A DNA stretch of 64,000 bases. It comes from Lutraria lutraria. Its lineage: Eukaryota > Mollusca > Bivalvia > Venerida > Mactridae. The first letter of the stretch is position 1, and each line of letters starts with the position of its first letter. The stretch is taken from NCBI GenBank assembly GCA_964023205.1, contig OZ026848.1, forward strand, positions 29,561,912 through 29,625,911. The letters run 5' to 3'. Of the stretch, positions 35,345-47,034 are shown piece after piece. The notes below the pieces were generated by a model. It was not told where the DNA came from and did no database searches. It saw only the letters and a program-made list of their open reading frames with translations. A program made the position numbers and the translations under genes.

Positions 35345-36440
35345 ACACTAAAAAAATTAAGAAATTACTGCCTTCAAAATATGAAACAAAGGCCAAAAGA
35401 ATTTAGCGTGCATTTTACAACTAGACAACCTCAGATATAATATAATGAATGCTGTTTACATGATAGTGTAAAAAATACTACTTTCTCAGACTGGCCAACA
35501 TACAAACTCATAAAACAAGATCACAGAATTGACTCATAAATAATCATTAAGTTTATTTATGCCTGCTTGGACAGAATTAGGATTTATGGATAGGACATGC
35601 ATTTACAGTTCCACTGAGTCAAGATCTATCCATTATTGACCTTTTCTGAGCGCAAAGAGTGACCAACCGCAGTTACTCATAATCTTCCGTGAAACATTTT
35701 TTATCCCGTCAATGTCAGAATCAAAATAAGCAAATCAGACCTCTAAATGATCCAGATCATTTCCTTGCAAAAAGGTCAAATGTCAAGCTGAGAGGAATTC
35801 TTAAGGACACTGGTCAAGCTGTGAAGATCTTTTATTGTGGAAGAAGAAACCAGTGGATCAGTATGAATTAACCAACAGCTTCCTCTCCAGTTATAGGGAG
35901 AAATCATGCTATTCTCAATGAGAGAGAATCAGACAAGTTAACTAACTCTGATATGCAAAATCAAATATTTCTACAAGAGTTACTTATCTTGCAAGTAAAA
36001 TTATACATAATACATCCTCTGAAAATATGAATTCTCAGGAAATCGCTAAATTTTTCAAGTCCCATTTTTTCTCTTCTATCAGAGTTAATGCAAAAAATTA
36101 TCTTAATAAGATAGCAAGGTAGTGGTTCAATTTTACAAAGTATTTTTATTTTAGATATGAATCAGTTGTTTGAAGATGAGTCAATGAAAGAAAGTCTAAT
36201 TTATGTCTCATAGTAAAAACTTAGATATTTTTGAATGCATTATTGAGAATAAACAGATACTGATATATTTGCACAATAGAAAACTTAAATTAGTCATCTA
36301 ATTTTAAGTCATTCATTATTACCAGAATTAAGTTTAACCAAAAATATTGCAGTTGAGTAACTTTTGTAATTATAAGAGTTTCATCAATATTTCAGAAAAT
36401 TTTACCCCTGCCGTGTTAAAGCTCATGACCCGAGGTCCAT
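35345..36440. other. non-coding DNA
   Basis: A 60-codon plus-strand frame (35689-35871, GTG start; peptide includes RPLNDPDHFLAKRSNVKLRG) looks slightly protein-like but has no splice borders or recognised family. It might be a decayed retroelement piece. Confidence 0.3.
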
Positions 36441-36450
36441 GCCCCTTTGA

Positions 36451-36532
36451 GGGAATTCATGAAAACATGAATTCTCTATGAGCAATTTGTGCATATTTCA
36501 TAAATAGTTCATGAAGTATAAATAAGTAACAC
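36451..36532 (-). repeat. TTCATGAA-type repeat copy
   Basis: 'cctttgagggaattcatgaa', 'atgaattctctatgagcaat', 'catatttcataaatagttca' are the same order as at 19871. Confidence 0.5.
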
Positions 36533-37058
36533 TCTACCAACAGCTAAACAAGCAGGTTTACTTGCAGCTGACTTAATCACAAAGCATACAATTATTTATT
36601 AATTCAACAGCAAAAATGGTCACCTTGACCTAATCAGATATCAGACTCAAATTTACAGGTGCTTGACCTAATAACATGCATGTACTAAAGATGAAATGTA
36701 AACTTGAATTGAAAAAATAAATGCAAAAAGGAACTCAAAGATACAACAGGAGCTTAAAGATACACAAAGACGCACAAGAATTTTAAAAAGAAAAAAAATT
36801 ATGTAAAATATACAATAACCTCATTCAACCAATAAAAATATTCCAAACATCGCTTGCTTAGATAATCCGTCGACATTTTCTTTGTTTTGTCACAATCGAA
36901 AACACTCATTGCAGGATAACATGCGTGTATCAAGCACAAATTTGTTGTAATATTCCTGGAAATGTCAGTGATTTGCGTCATAAATTTCCTATGTTTAACT
37001 TACTTATTAACTCATTGATTTTAAGTACCACGGCAGGTAAGTGCATTGAAAACTTGAA

Positions 37059-37268
37059 ATGGCAAATCCCCGGTACCCACCAATTAATCAATTTACTCAA
37101 CTTGATTCATCTAACGCCAGTTATGTAGATTCACAAGAAAATATGTCAAATCAGCTAAATCCGGAAAAATTGCTTTTATCTGCAAAAACATTTTCAATAA
37201 ATATCTGCAACTCTGTCAATAATAATGAAACTGGATTGTGGACCAGAGACAATATTTATTCTTTTCAG
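37059..37268 (+). CDS. candidate first coding exon on the plus strand
   Basis: ATG in good context (G at -3, G at +4) with an in-frame stop just upstream opens 70 codons that end exactly at TTTCAG|GTATAA, a usable splice donor. The peptide begins MANPRYPPINQFTQLDSS and includes NNNETGLWTRDNIYSFQ. Codons and residues look plausible, but no homologous family is recognised and no downstream partner exon was found. The stretch would lie inside an intron if the minus-strand exons form one gene. A strong donor (CGGCAG|GTAAGT at 37033) just upstream and a minus-strand open frame (36799-36981) show that this locus can be read several ways. Confidence 0.3.
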
Positions 37269-37403
37269 GTATAACACCAGTTTATCATAAAATCAATGAA
37301 CTGTGCAAACAAAATAATTTATTATAAGACCGGCAAAAGAAAAGTTAATATCACTCATGGGAAATCTGTGTCCATACTCTCCATAAAGCTGGTCAATATA
37401 ATA

Positions 37404-37580
37404 CAGATAATCCTGTGAACAAAGGTTACCCCAAGAGAAAGACATAATGTGGCCTTAATGGACAGGTCACCTTCACTTGAAGGTCAGTTTGTCCCAAATA
37501 ATCAATGATTTCTTTACGAACGAACGGCCTTTATCCACAGGATGGCCTGTATTTGGAGGTGGCCTCCAACACTGGTGGCC
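37404..37580 (+). repeat. CAGTCAAACCTGTG-family MITE (copy 8)
   Basis: 'cagataatcctgtgaacaaa', 'aaagacataatgtggcctta', 'aataatcaatgatttcttta', 'acaggatggcctgtatttgg' are in family order. The right end is lost. Confidence 0.65.
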
Positions 37581-37646
37581 ATTTTCTTGTTTCTATGTCC
37601 ATGTCTAGTTAAAAATAGGAATGAACATAATTCTGACAACATTATA

Positions 37647-38869
37647 CAGTAAAACCTCGATTATCCGAACTCGGATTATCCGAAAACCTGGTCTTATCCG
37701 AAGTGAAATTTCGGTCCCGAATTTCCCTCTATATATTTCAATGTAAATAAACCTCGATTATCCGAATCGTCTTATCCGAATACCATGGCTTATCCGAAGT
37801 GATAAACAGGTCCCCACAATTATCCGAACGCGTATTTTCGCACCTATTATCCGAAGTCGACAATTAACTCTGATCGATCAGAGAAGTTCATTGTAGGATT
37901 TCTTTAACGTGTCAAAAGGTGTAAACAACAAATTATCAAACCACTGAGAACAATGGATTGTTGGTTTGGATCATTGTTTGCAGTAATGGGAACACAATTA
38001 ACCTATTACGATACGGACAGGGTTAGCTAGATCATTCATCTTTTATTTTTCCTTTGATTTATGAATTGCATCATAATTTCACTTGAAAAAGCAACCAACA
38101 TTAAAAATGTTCATTTTATTTTTCGAAGTTTGTTATATTGACAAACAATACACATGACCAATATAAATTACCGGCACTCGATTTCAAAATTATTCCATTT
38201 TTGGAAAATGAATACGAACACGATTCTTAGGACGACAACGATTTGTGTGACGCTCGTAGTGTTTGTGACTGTAGCAATAAAATGAAACTCCGCGTTGGAT
38301 TTTTATTTTAATTCAGTTTATAATTTATTTAAACAGTGTCTTTTTCTACATCCCGTGTATATTTCATTTCACGGTATCATTTTATCGAAAATGAAACTCC
38401 GCGTTGGATTTTTATTTTAATACAGTTTATAATTTATTTAAACAGTGTCTTTTTCTACATCCCGTGTATATTTCATTTCACGGTATCATTTTATCGATGG
38501 AATAATGTGCTTTTAACATGACATGTGCTACCGTTTGGGTATTCATTTGTATTGGTAGTTTCACTTTGGATTCCTCATGACTTTGACGAATTAATAATGG
38601 TACAAACTCACAAACTACTCATACATTTGTTTTACCTTAAACATACACATGTTTGTCGTAAAATGTATTTTTTCGTAAATAAATTATGAAATATAACGCA
38701 TTAACTTTGTTGTCATTATACCTATTCATGTACGCCATATATATGGGAGTGATCTCCCTTTATTTTCTTGCACTTGTCTAGATTTCCCTTACCCTGGATT
38801 ATCCGAAAACCCGGATTATCCGAAGTAATTTTTCGGTCCCGAAGACTTCGGATAATCGGGGTTTTACTG
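37647..38869. mobile_element. pogo/Tigger-like non-autonomous DNA transposon (copy 2)
   Basis: 1223-bp element from CAGTAAAACCTCGATTAT to ATAATCGGGGTTTTACTG, flanked by TA (37645-37646, 38870-38871). About eight TTATCCGAA or close matches lie in the first 220 bases and three more near the right end, in both orientations. The subterminal text aligns with copy 1 ('ctatatatttcaa', 'gcgtattttcgcacctatta'). A 109-bp tandem duplication lies inside (38282-38499). No transposase frame. Confidence 0.88.
38282..38499. repeat. 109-bp tandem duplication inside the transposon
   Basis: Two copies starting 'atgaaactccgcgttggatt' at 38282 and 38391 differ at about one position (attcag/atacag), so the duplication is younger than most local changes. 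Confidence 0.9.
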
Positions 38870-38871
38870 TA

Positions 38872-39960
38872 ATTATTAGCCAGATTGGGAGGTAAAATTT
38901 TTAATGCCAGAAAAAATTGTCCTGTTAATGGACTCCCCACCAACCCTATTATTTGCGCTGACTACATTTTTCAGAATGATTTGTCTACCTTTACTGAAGC
39001 CAGAAAGGGAGATCTAACTTAAGATCTTAAGGCCAGAAAAAAACCTGTCATATACATGTATATGAATCCCGACCAAATATATTTACGGTTTCTAACAGCT
39101 AAATTCAAACAGCAAGAAAGCTACAACTCAAAAATTGCTGCAGTTTTGCATCAAAAGTATTTGTATAAATAACAAAACATTCTATGAGTAAGTTCCAATC
39201 TTCAAATAATTACAGACTTAGATTATACCAAGCTGCAGCAATGATTAACGTGGCATTAAAATCTGTTCTGTTATTAATAATATGCCTTCAATATAATTTG
39301 GTTATCAATTCATTAACTTAAGACAAGAAACATTTATAATCCCATTACTAAATTAATTCTGCAATAATTTCTTCTAACGATTACACCAAACAATCACATC
39401 ATTCTGTTTACTTGCCAAGGGAGGTAATTATTTCCAAACTGCTATTAACTTGCTAGTACTGATTTTCCCCCCTGATGTATCACACTTTGATTGACTGTTG
39501 ATCTGTTCATCAAGCAGTTTTTGTGTGTGTGTGCAAAGGGAGATAATTCATGTGAAACTATTCACAATTTACTGGCAGTATTTGTCTCCCCTGGTAGATG
39601 ATAATAGGTAACTGGGGTTGCAAGTTGACATGTTTATTTATGAAAACAGTATGACTCCTACTTATGCTGATACAAATGTTGCACTAACAATTTTATTCTA
39701 CCACAGAATAGACTTCAAAGCAAACATTACAGCATAATTCTTGTACCAAATAATCTTGGAAGGTAAAAAGGGAGGTAACTTTAACAAGACAAACAGTTTC
39801 AGATAAGGGAGACAATTTCTTTTGAATATAATTCGAGGAAAGTTTATCCTTTTTCTTAAAATGATTCTTTCAAATACATCTATAAATGATCCAACATTCT
39901 ATAATCTACAGAAGTACGAATAAATCTAGGACCTTATGCTTGCTGACCCAGAATTCCAAT
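38872..39960. other. non-coding DNA
   Basis: Nothing recognised. 'gggagataatt'-like phrases recur at 39420, 39540, 39770 and 39805, a loose repeat. Confidence 0.4.
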
Positions 39961-39964
39961 TAAA

Positions 39965-40113
39965 CAGTCAAACCTGTGAACAAAGGCCACTCTATGGGGA
40001 AGACAAAATGTGACCTATATGGCCCTTATTCAGAGGTCATTTAATTCTATATAATCGATGGAGTTTTAAAAACAATGCCCTTTTGAAGATGGCCACTAGC
40101 ACAGATTTTACTG
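39965..40113 (+). repeat. CAGTCAAACCTGTG-family MITE (copy 9)
   Basis: 'cagtcaaacctgtgaacaaa' to 'ctagcacagattttactg', with 'ataatcgatggagttttaaa' inside. Confidence 0.75.
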
Positions 40114-40579
40114 CAAACCATTGATAAGCCAATGATACAGCAAAAGTTCCAAAATTCAGTACCACTAATAACCTCGTTTTTCCGCAAAAAACCAACAGAT
40201 ATTGTTGCATCTAATGTGTACCATAAAGTTGTTTAAAGCATTATCATACACCACTGAATTGATGATTATGCATTATCAGACTTCATAAACAATTCATACC
40301 AAACATTCATCACTCAGATAATCAGTAAGTGTATAATGGTGACATAATTTGATTAGCAAACAACTGAATTATGAACCCTTTATCACTCAGAATGAAGCAT
40401 TGAAATCTTCATGTAATGACATGCACTGCATTGTGTAAGATCAGCTGATAGAAAAACATGCTTGTGCTGCATTTTGACTGAATTGATCCAATACAAAGAT
40501 AATTCACACAAATACATTTACATACTGATTTTCCCAAAAATAGAATACCCCTCCCTTAATTATCACCCCACCCATTTTT

Positions 40580-40830
40580 AAAACTAGGGACATGAACGCC
40601 CCCACTGAGTACTAAGTCAAAAAGGGGCCATAACTCCTGTGAAAATGTTTGCATTTTAACGGAAACCAAACTTGACCTGTATTATACTATAATTATACAC
40701 TTTCATGTGAAATATAAAACCAAGCCATGAGTTATTGCTTGGAAACCAAAATTTGGACAGACAGATAGAAGAACCGACAGTGGTAACACTTTATGATCTT
40801 CCGCCATTTCGATTGGTGGGGGCATAAAAA
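40580..40830. repeat. bivalve-type interspersed repeat
   Basis: 'gaacgcccccactgagtact', 'aaaaaggggccataactcct', 'gacagacagatagaagaacc', ending 'gatcttccgccatttcgatt' and 'ggtgggggcataaaaag'. The layout is like that at 779-1005. Confidence 0.55.
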
Positions 40831-41549
40831 GATAAAGTCACCCACTGTAGGAGCTCCTATATGTTTTTGTGAATGCATCAAAAAATCATTTAAATGATTA
40901 TATCAATTTACAAACTTATAATTCATAATTTTAACAGAAAACATTCATACAATGGTACAAAACAAAACTTATCTCTCACCTCATATCTGTAAAAATCACT
41001 TCGTTCCATAATATATCTATCCATGTTCACAACATCTCCAACACACATGCAATACTTAAGCTATACATACATACTAATGCAGAGGAAAAACAATTATAAT
41101 GCTACCTGATCTCAAACACCTACATGTCAGAATAGTACTCACTTAAACATCAGAGTCAAAAATGCACTCATTGACGCTAACACTTTTGTTTTAATGATTA
41201 TCACAAGTCTAATGCCTGTGTCAGTACAAATCCCCAACCCTTTGACTTCGACATCAATAACAAACTTACTTCTTTTGACTCCCCAATCAAAACATATCAA
41301 TTATTTCTAACAATTGTATTGTTTTAGAACACAACCTTTAATTACTGTACATCGTAGGTAGATTGCAACAGTTAACTTTTTTTTCATACCATAATAAAAC
41401 ATTCTATGATCATTAATTACTGTACAACGAAGGTAAATTGCAGCAATTAGATTTTTAGATATTAAACATTGAACATCTTAACTATGCAGATTGCAACAGT
41501 AAAGGTTTTTCATGCCATAACAAGACAGACAGTGCCTGCAAATGTACAA

Positions 41550-41705
41550 TATCAACTAGAGCTTGTCACAGATGTGACGACAATCCCCACACCCCGCATT
41601 GACACGGATTCCCACATTTGCCCTTTGACCTTCAAGTGTGACTTATACCTTGGAGGTAAGGACCTTGCTCTTGAACTCTACTGTCTTATGTAGGTGAACA
41701 ATTAT
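41550..41705 (+). repeat. bivalve-type interspersed repeat 'gagcttgtcacaga'
   Basis: 'actagagcttgtcacagatg', 'tttgaccttcaagtgtgact', 'ccttggaggtaaggaccttg'. A second copy is at 53785-53985. Confidence 0.6.
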
Positions 41706-41709
41706 GCAA

Positions 41710-43615
41710 AGTAACAATGCTAAACAATGACAGTCTTAACAAGAAATGCTACGGGCAGCATGGAACATTTTATGTGATTCCAGTAAAGCCCCCGCCACTA
41801 ATAGTGGGTGGGGTAATAATAATGAACCAATCAAATAAAAGAAATTAATTAAATTCTAAATTTTGTATCATCTGTTGGAATTATTTGATGTAAAGTATCA
41901 TCACCATAACATTAACCCGAGCAGTCATGGCAACAGTCATGGCAACAGCCATTACTATAATAATTATATCCTTCATTTTCATCAAAACTTTGTAAATAGA
42001 TGAACTGCAATCCAAAACGATAATTTATACAACTTTTACAGTCAATTTGCATAACTAACAAATATAACAAATTCAATCTATTAAGTCGAAAACTTCAGTG
42101 ATTCAAGCAAACATCCAATATTTGAAAATTTTATGAAGATTTTTTAAAATTTAAGTCACTTCAAATATGAGCAACTTTACATTTTCTTACTTTGATCCAC
42201 TTATCCACAGTAACAAAAAAAAAGAGAAACAGCAAAGGAACATGATAAACAAAGTTTGAGAATATTGGTATCAGTACCAAGGTGACTGTAAGTAGCCATC
42301 AGCCCTAACACTAGTGATAAAACTAACAACTTTAAGAGGATACAGTTCCTCCAAGTGAGCACATGGCTTTCCCTATGTGTAGTTAGTTTATAAGTGCCAA
42401 GCTTTATAAAATATTCAAACATTTTCATACTAGGCAATGAGGAACAAACAGGTCATAGAAATGTCCATGGACATACAAGAAACAGCCATACAGACATGGC
42501 ATTTGATAAGTTATGATAGAATTGTAGAATTTTTAATCATGTATGTATTGAAATGGCAAATAATATCTAAAATGAGTTGATATCTAAAATAAGGTGTTTA
42601 ACCCAGACTTCTATGTATTTTGGTCAATTAAGCGACAGACTTCAACCTTTTAGACACTAAACTGGAAGTTTATAATCCAAGAATGGCTGAATTTCCAAAT
42701 TGAAAATGGATTTGTCCAACTTCCATTTTGAAACAGTCTATAATTATTTTAATTGATGGGATGACACAATAAAACACCAAACAGCAGTCAAGAGCCTGTG
42801 GCCATAAAGCAATGGTGTGCAGGCTAGCCTGGCTCTATCCAAAAGCTTTACAGTTTCTGGTCCATCATCCTATGAGTTAAAGACATCAATTTTTGGCATT
42901 TTTTACTTTCAGAATTGAATTTAAGTCATTCTAAGTTCATCAATTTGTTGTTGAGATGCAATCAGACCAGCATGTAAACTTCTCTTACTACAAAAACCTT
43001 GTTAGCAAAAGATTGGAAATATTTCATCAGAATCAACAAATTGATCAACAGGTGCATCCTTTTCTGATTGAATTTTTAGAATTTTAACATCAAATCATAT
43101 AATTAGGCTTTATGTGGACAACCTGTAGGTAAAACATTTTGCTCATCAGATAAAACCAGCTGCGAATTTCAAGTGTTATAAAGTGTTATAAAATCTGGTA
43201 TTCGCACAATTCCAACAGAAAATACAGACATCTCTGTTTATGAAGAACTCTATTTGACCAAATTTTCATCATGTTTCAGTGTTTTTCCCCTTTTATGGGG
43301 ATAGGCAGTGATGACTGTAGAAAGGATAAAAATCACATCATGAGGGAAAAACAAAGATAATAATAAAAACTATGACTAAAGACTTTTCAATTATCACTAC
43401 AGCTTTTTGGCTTTTTACTTTCACAAATTGAGTGATACAGAATGGTGACAACAAATTATGGGGTCATGGATTATCTTCAGAGAATCAGACTTACTTTTGG
43501 CCCCTAAATCAGCCAAAATAACATGATGTTGAATAAAATTTGAAGCAAAGAAACCAAAAACATTTTGATGTATACTTAATTAATTAATAAAAAGTATGGT
43601 TGATTGCAAAATACA
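41710..43615. other. non-coding DNA
   Basis: No supported exon. A 78-codon minus-strand frame (42201-42437, TTG start) is hydrophobic and unsupported. Confidence 0.4.
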
Positions 43616-43616
43616 C

Positions 43617-43735
43617 ATTTACAAGAGGGGCATGATTTATAAGAGGTGGCATAAATTACAAGAGGGGGCATGAATTACAAGAGTGGTACTATTTACAAGA
43701 GGGGCATTAATGGAAATTCATTGGAAGAGTGGCAC
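43617..43735. repeat. ~21-bp degenerate repeat 'ttacaagaggggcatgaa'
   Basis: Five diverged copies in a row. Confidence 0.6.
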
Positions 43736-44405
43736 ATGAGGAGCATTTATTTGGGAACGTTTAGCATTAAGATGTCAATGAAAAGCCACCACAATGTCTC
43801 TGTTTCTATAAAAGGTATCACAAATAGAAAATAAAGGATTAAATCCACACAGCCTGTCAATAAAGTTAATGATCATTCTGTTAAAGGCCACAGTGTTTCT
43901 TTTAAACAACATAAACAAGCGGGTATTGTTTCAAAATAAAAACAGTGTGTGTCTTATTGACTTGAGTGATAATATCGTAAGGATAACGGATATAATTTTT
44001 TTTCAATCTTGAACTTCAAAAACATGTTGCCGTGTAAAAAACAGCTATAGTGTTCAAACTGTTTCTTTTCAAGCAGTAGCCCAAATTGTAAGTGGTCTAT
44101 AGAAAATGAAAATTTACCAAGCATATTTGAATTCAACTAGCCCCAGGGTTTGGCTAGTTGGGCTAGCATGAAGACTGAGCAAAAAGCTGTTTAAACACTT
44201 CTATAATTCTACTTAGCGCACTACCAACTTTTTTTATAAAATCAGTGATAAGTTTTAATCTCTATATTAAATCAAAGGATGAATTGTATAATCAAAGGAC
44301 GCACTGTATATCAATAAATACCTAAGCTGCTTTTTCTGAGAGTTCAGAGACATTCAATTCACTCAAACACAGTAAGTTCTGGACAAGATCTTGTAAAGTG
44401 CACAA
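43736..44405. other. AT-rich non-coding DNA
   Basis: No exon or family recognised. Confidence 0.4.
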
Positions 44406-44424
44406 AAGTAAAACCTCGATATTA

Positions 44425-44871
44425 CAGTACGGTTCGGGTGATTTGTCCGATTTTCGCGAATCGCCGCGAAATTAAAATCGCGCTAAGCCACAGGTAGATC
44501 GCTTCAACGTGGCGATTTGAATTTTGGCCATCGTGTTCAGAGCGACGACAATCGACGGTGACCGTCACCACTGAAGGGCAATAATTCGCTGTGGATTGCG
44601 GCGACGATCGCTCAACCTGGTGATACGCGATGTCGCCTCTTAAGTTTACTCAAAACTTGACTTTAGACGTTCGCGAATCACCGTGATCCATCGCTATCAA
44701 AGATTACCGACTGATAAATAAGTCATAAAACGCGGTGATGAGCGACATTGCGGTGATGCGCATTTTTTTTAAGATCGATGCCGCGATGAAAATCGCAGCT
44801 ACGGGTGATAAATTGCCGATTACGAACGCGGGGGAAATGCGAAAATTGGACAAATCACCCGAACCGTACTG
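44425..44871. mobile_element. CpG-rich 447-bp TIR element with TA target duplication
   Basis: Terminal inverted repeats of 33 bases with one mismatch (CAGTACGGTTCGGGTGATTT at the left, its complement at the right), TA on both sides (44423-44424, 44872-44873). The interior is dense in CG dinucleotides, unlike all flanking DNA. It sits inside an older element: 'agtaaaacctcgatat' ends at the left border, and 'agtctacctttgactacctt' with 'taagacc' resumes at the right. No open frame. Confidence 0.88.
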
Positions 44872-45299
44872 TAAGTCTACCTTTGACTACCTTTAAGACC
44901 AAACAGAATATTAAGGTGGCCTCTTACAGGGGTTTATCTGTATTTTGTTTTGAACAAATGAAGAAGTGGACTTGTTTGGCAACAGGTACTCAATATACCT
45001 ACTGTGTATCATTTCAGTGGAGACATTGAGAGACAAGGCAACAGGTAACTAAATATACAGATTGTTCTACACATATTATTATTATAATGAGAAATACATT
45101 CACAGTCAAACAAAAATCCACCTAATTACCAATGCAACACAACAGGCTGTTAAAACTCAATTTACTGAAACAACAGCAGACAAAATAGCATGATTAAAAT
45201 ACAAATAGAGTCAGGAATAGCCAAGTTATTATCTGGGATATTATTTCTATCCCACATAAAACTACAGTCAGACATGCACTTAAGGCTGTCAAATTTTCT

Positions 45300-45892
45300 T
45301 AGAAGGGTACTAGCTGTTTATGTTGGTATTTTTGCGGTGGTTTAATGTTCGCTATTTTGGCAGTTGATAGGTGTCAGCCAATCAAAAACCCCACCAATAA
45401 TTCACATCGCAGATATACCGCCAATAATAGTATAACAACTAACACGACTTAAGAGATCAGTGTTAAAATATATGCAAATAAGTTATAATTTTGTATATAT
45501 ACAAAAAAATGGTATATGTAATCGTCGTTATCAACTAACAAAAATGCTAAGTGATATGGACAAACATGCAAACCATTACCATATGTTAATAACAGGTGCT
45601 AAACATGACTGCGTTTGAAATTTTTATAACAAAGGTGTATTTTATAGTAAGAAAAGAGCATTGTACAAGTAGTAAGAAGGTGTGAAAATGGTCATTTTAT
45701 AACATTTTATAAAACACACAGTAAATTAAAATATATGGTACATTAATATAATTTGAGCAGGCAACGTACAATGCATGGTTTTATTATGGCGGATATTTAA
45801 GAAATCACCAATACTCGACCATCGCCAATATTCAACTTTTTAAAAAACCACCAAATTTTATCCACGCCAATTTAAAGATCGACTGAGATTCA
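45300..45892. repeat. probable non-autonomous element inserted in a SINE
   Basis: The left part 'tgtttatgttggtatttttg' plus 'cggtggtttaatgttcgcta' and the right part 'atcgccaatattcaactttt' plus 'accaccaaattttatccacg' are loosely inverted. I recall similar sequence from other bivalves, unverified. The right border abuts a SINE head. Confidence 0.4.
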
Positions 45893-45955
45893 AACCGTAT
45901 CACCAGGGTAATAGTCCAGGATACCAACCACTGGACCATCTCTAATAAAGACATA
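45893..45955 (-). repeat. SINE tRNA-like head, interrupted
   Basis: Minus strand: 'agatggtccagtggttggta' (A-box side) and 'acggtttgaatctcag' (B-box side). The body that should follow is replaced by the element at 45300-45892. Confidence 0.55.
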
Positions 45956-46101
45956 AAGCAGTCTTTTGACTAGTTTGACTGCATATTATTGCATGATCAT
46001 CTCTACACATAACTTTACAATAAACCAGTCTAAAGAATGTTTCTAATACTAGTGGTCTCCCTTACTTTATATTACCAATTTTCGGTACTCTCCAGAATAT
46101 A

Positions 46102-46275
46102 CAGTCAAAACTGTGTTATCGGCCACCGACCAATAAGGGCCACTGTTGAAAAAAGGCCATTCTTTTGAAAACTGTCAACAATTTGATCCAAATTACCTCC
46201 AAATTAGGGTCACCTGCACATAAAGGTCACATTTTGTCTTCACCATGGGTGGCCTTAATTCATAGGTGTGAGTGT
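46102..46275 (+). repeat. CAGTCAAACCTGTG-family MITE (copy 10)
   Basis: 'cagtcaaaactgtgttatcg' to 'cataggtgtgagtgta'. The interior is in standard order. It lies 190 bases beyond the donor of the exon at 46467-46671, within the next intron. Confidence 0.7.
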
Positions 46276-46466
46276 ACTCGCACATACAAAATGTGGGCCT
46301 TTAATTAAGTGGGTCGGGGCCCCTTGGATTTTTCAGGGGTTTTAATGTTTATAATTTGATAAAAATTGAATCAATCTAGAAATGCTACAATCAGGGGTTG
46401 ACTATTAGGGAATATTTGTATCAAGATAAAGCGACAGTGCATGCAAATACTGATTCAATAACTTAC

Positions 46467-46671
46467 CATTTCTTCCAGTTGTCTGGCAACCATGGCACTC
46501 CCACCCGTAGTGTGTCGTCTAGGTGTTGACCTCTTTCCCCTAGATGACCTTGGTTGGGTCTGTATGACCCCATATACAGGCTCTCTCACAGGGTCCTGGG
46601 ATACACCATGTTCACTTCTTTCAGCATGTTCACGGTCACGCCTCTCTCCTTCATGAGCCCGCTCCCTTGAC
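46467..46671 (-). CDS. internal coding exon, unknown Arg/Glu-rich protein
   Basis: Internal exon of 205 bases with acceptor ttgtacag|G and consensus donor GAAATG|GTAAGT. It enters one base short of a codon boundary, matching the two-base end of the exon at 50161-50257, and leaves in phase 0. The peptide runs from SRERAHEGERRDREHAERSE, a charged and possibly helical SR/RE-rich stretch, through PVREPVYGVIQTQP to a basic patch (RSSRGKRSTPRRHTTGGS) resembling basophilic kinase sites, and ends MVARQLEEM. GC content near 50 percent against about one third outside supports real coding sequence. The intron between the two exons is about 3.5 kb and carries MITEs. The protein family is not recognised: the sequence suggests a disordered linker with phosphorylation sites, which is inference from composition only. 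Confidence 0.85.
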
Positions 46672-47030
46672 CTGTACAATAAAACAAAAGGTCAACACTG
46701 AAATAGGACAATAAACATTCCAATACCGAATTAAGAGGTTAAATTGCACAATAACGGGTCCCAACATTGAAAAACAGGAGATGGTGTGCAAAATCAAAAA
46801 TCAGAATTTAAGGGGTTCCACCATTGCCAAATTAGATTAAAGGGTCCCAACAAAGCAAAATTGGGTTAAGGGGTCACAACACTAAAATAAATGTAAAGGG
46901 GATGCAATTTTGAATGAAAGGGTTTAAAATTAAACATCTGGATTAGGCATTCGCAAGCAGCATCACACATTCATAATGTTTTGCATCATGGCCAACATTA
47001 TGAGAGCATAATTATATTTGTGTTATATGT
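46672..47030. other. intron DNA with loose repeats
   Basis: 'aaggggtcccaacattgaaa'-like phrases recur four times (46755, 46810, 46840, 46865). No exon seen. Confidence 0.4.
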
Positions 47031-47034
47031 ACAT

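Noticed and set aside
35689..35871. 60-codon plus-strand frame as retroelement domain
   Set aside because: No recognisable reverse transcriptase, gag or integrase motif. Left as unexplained.
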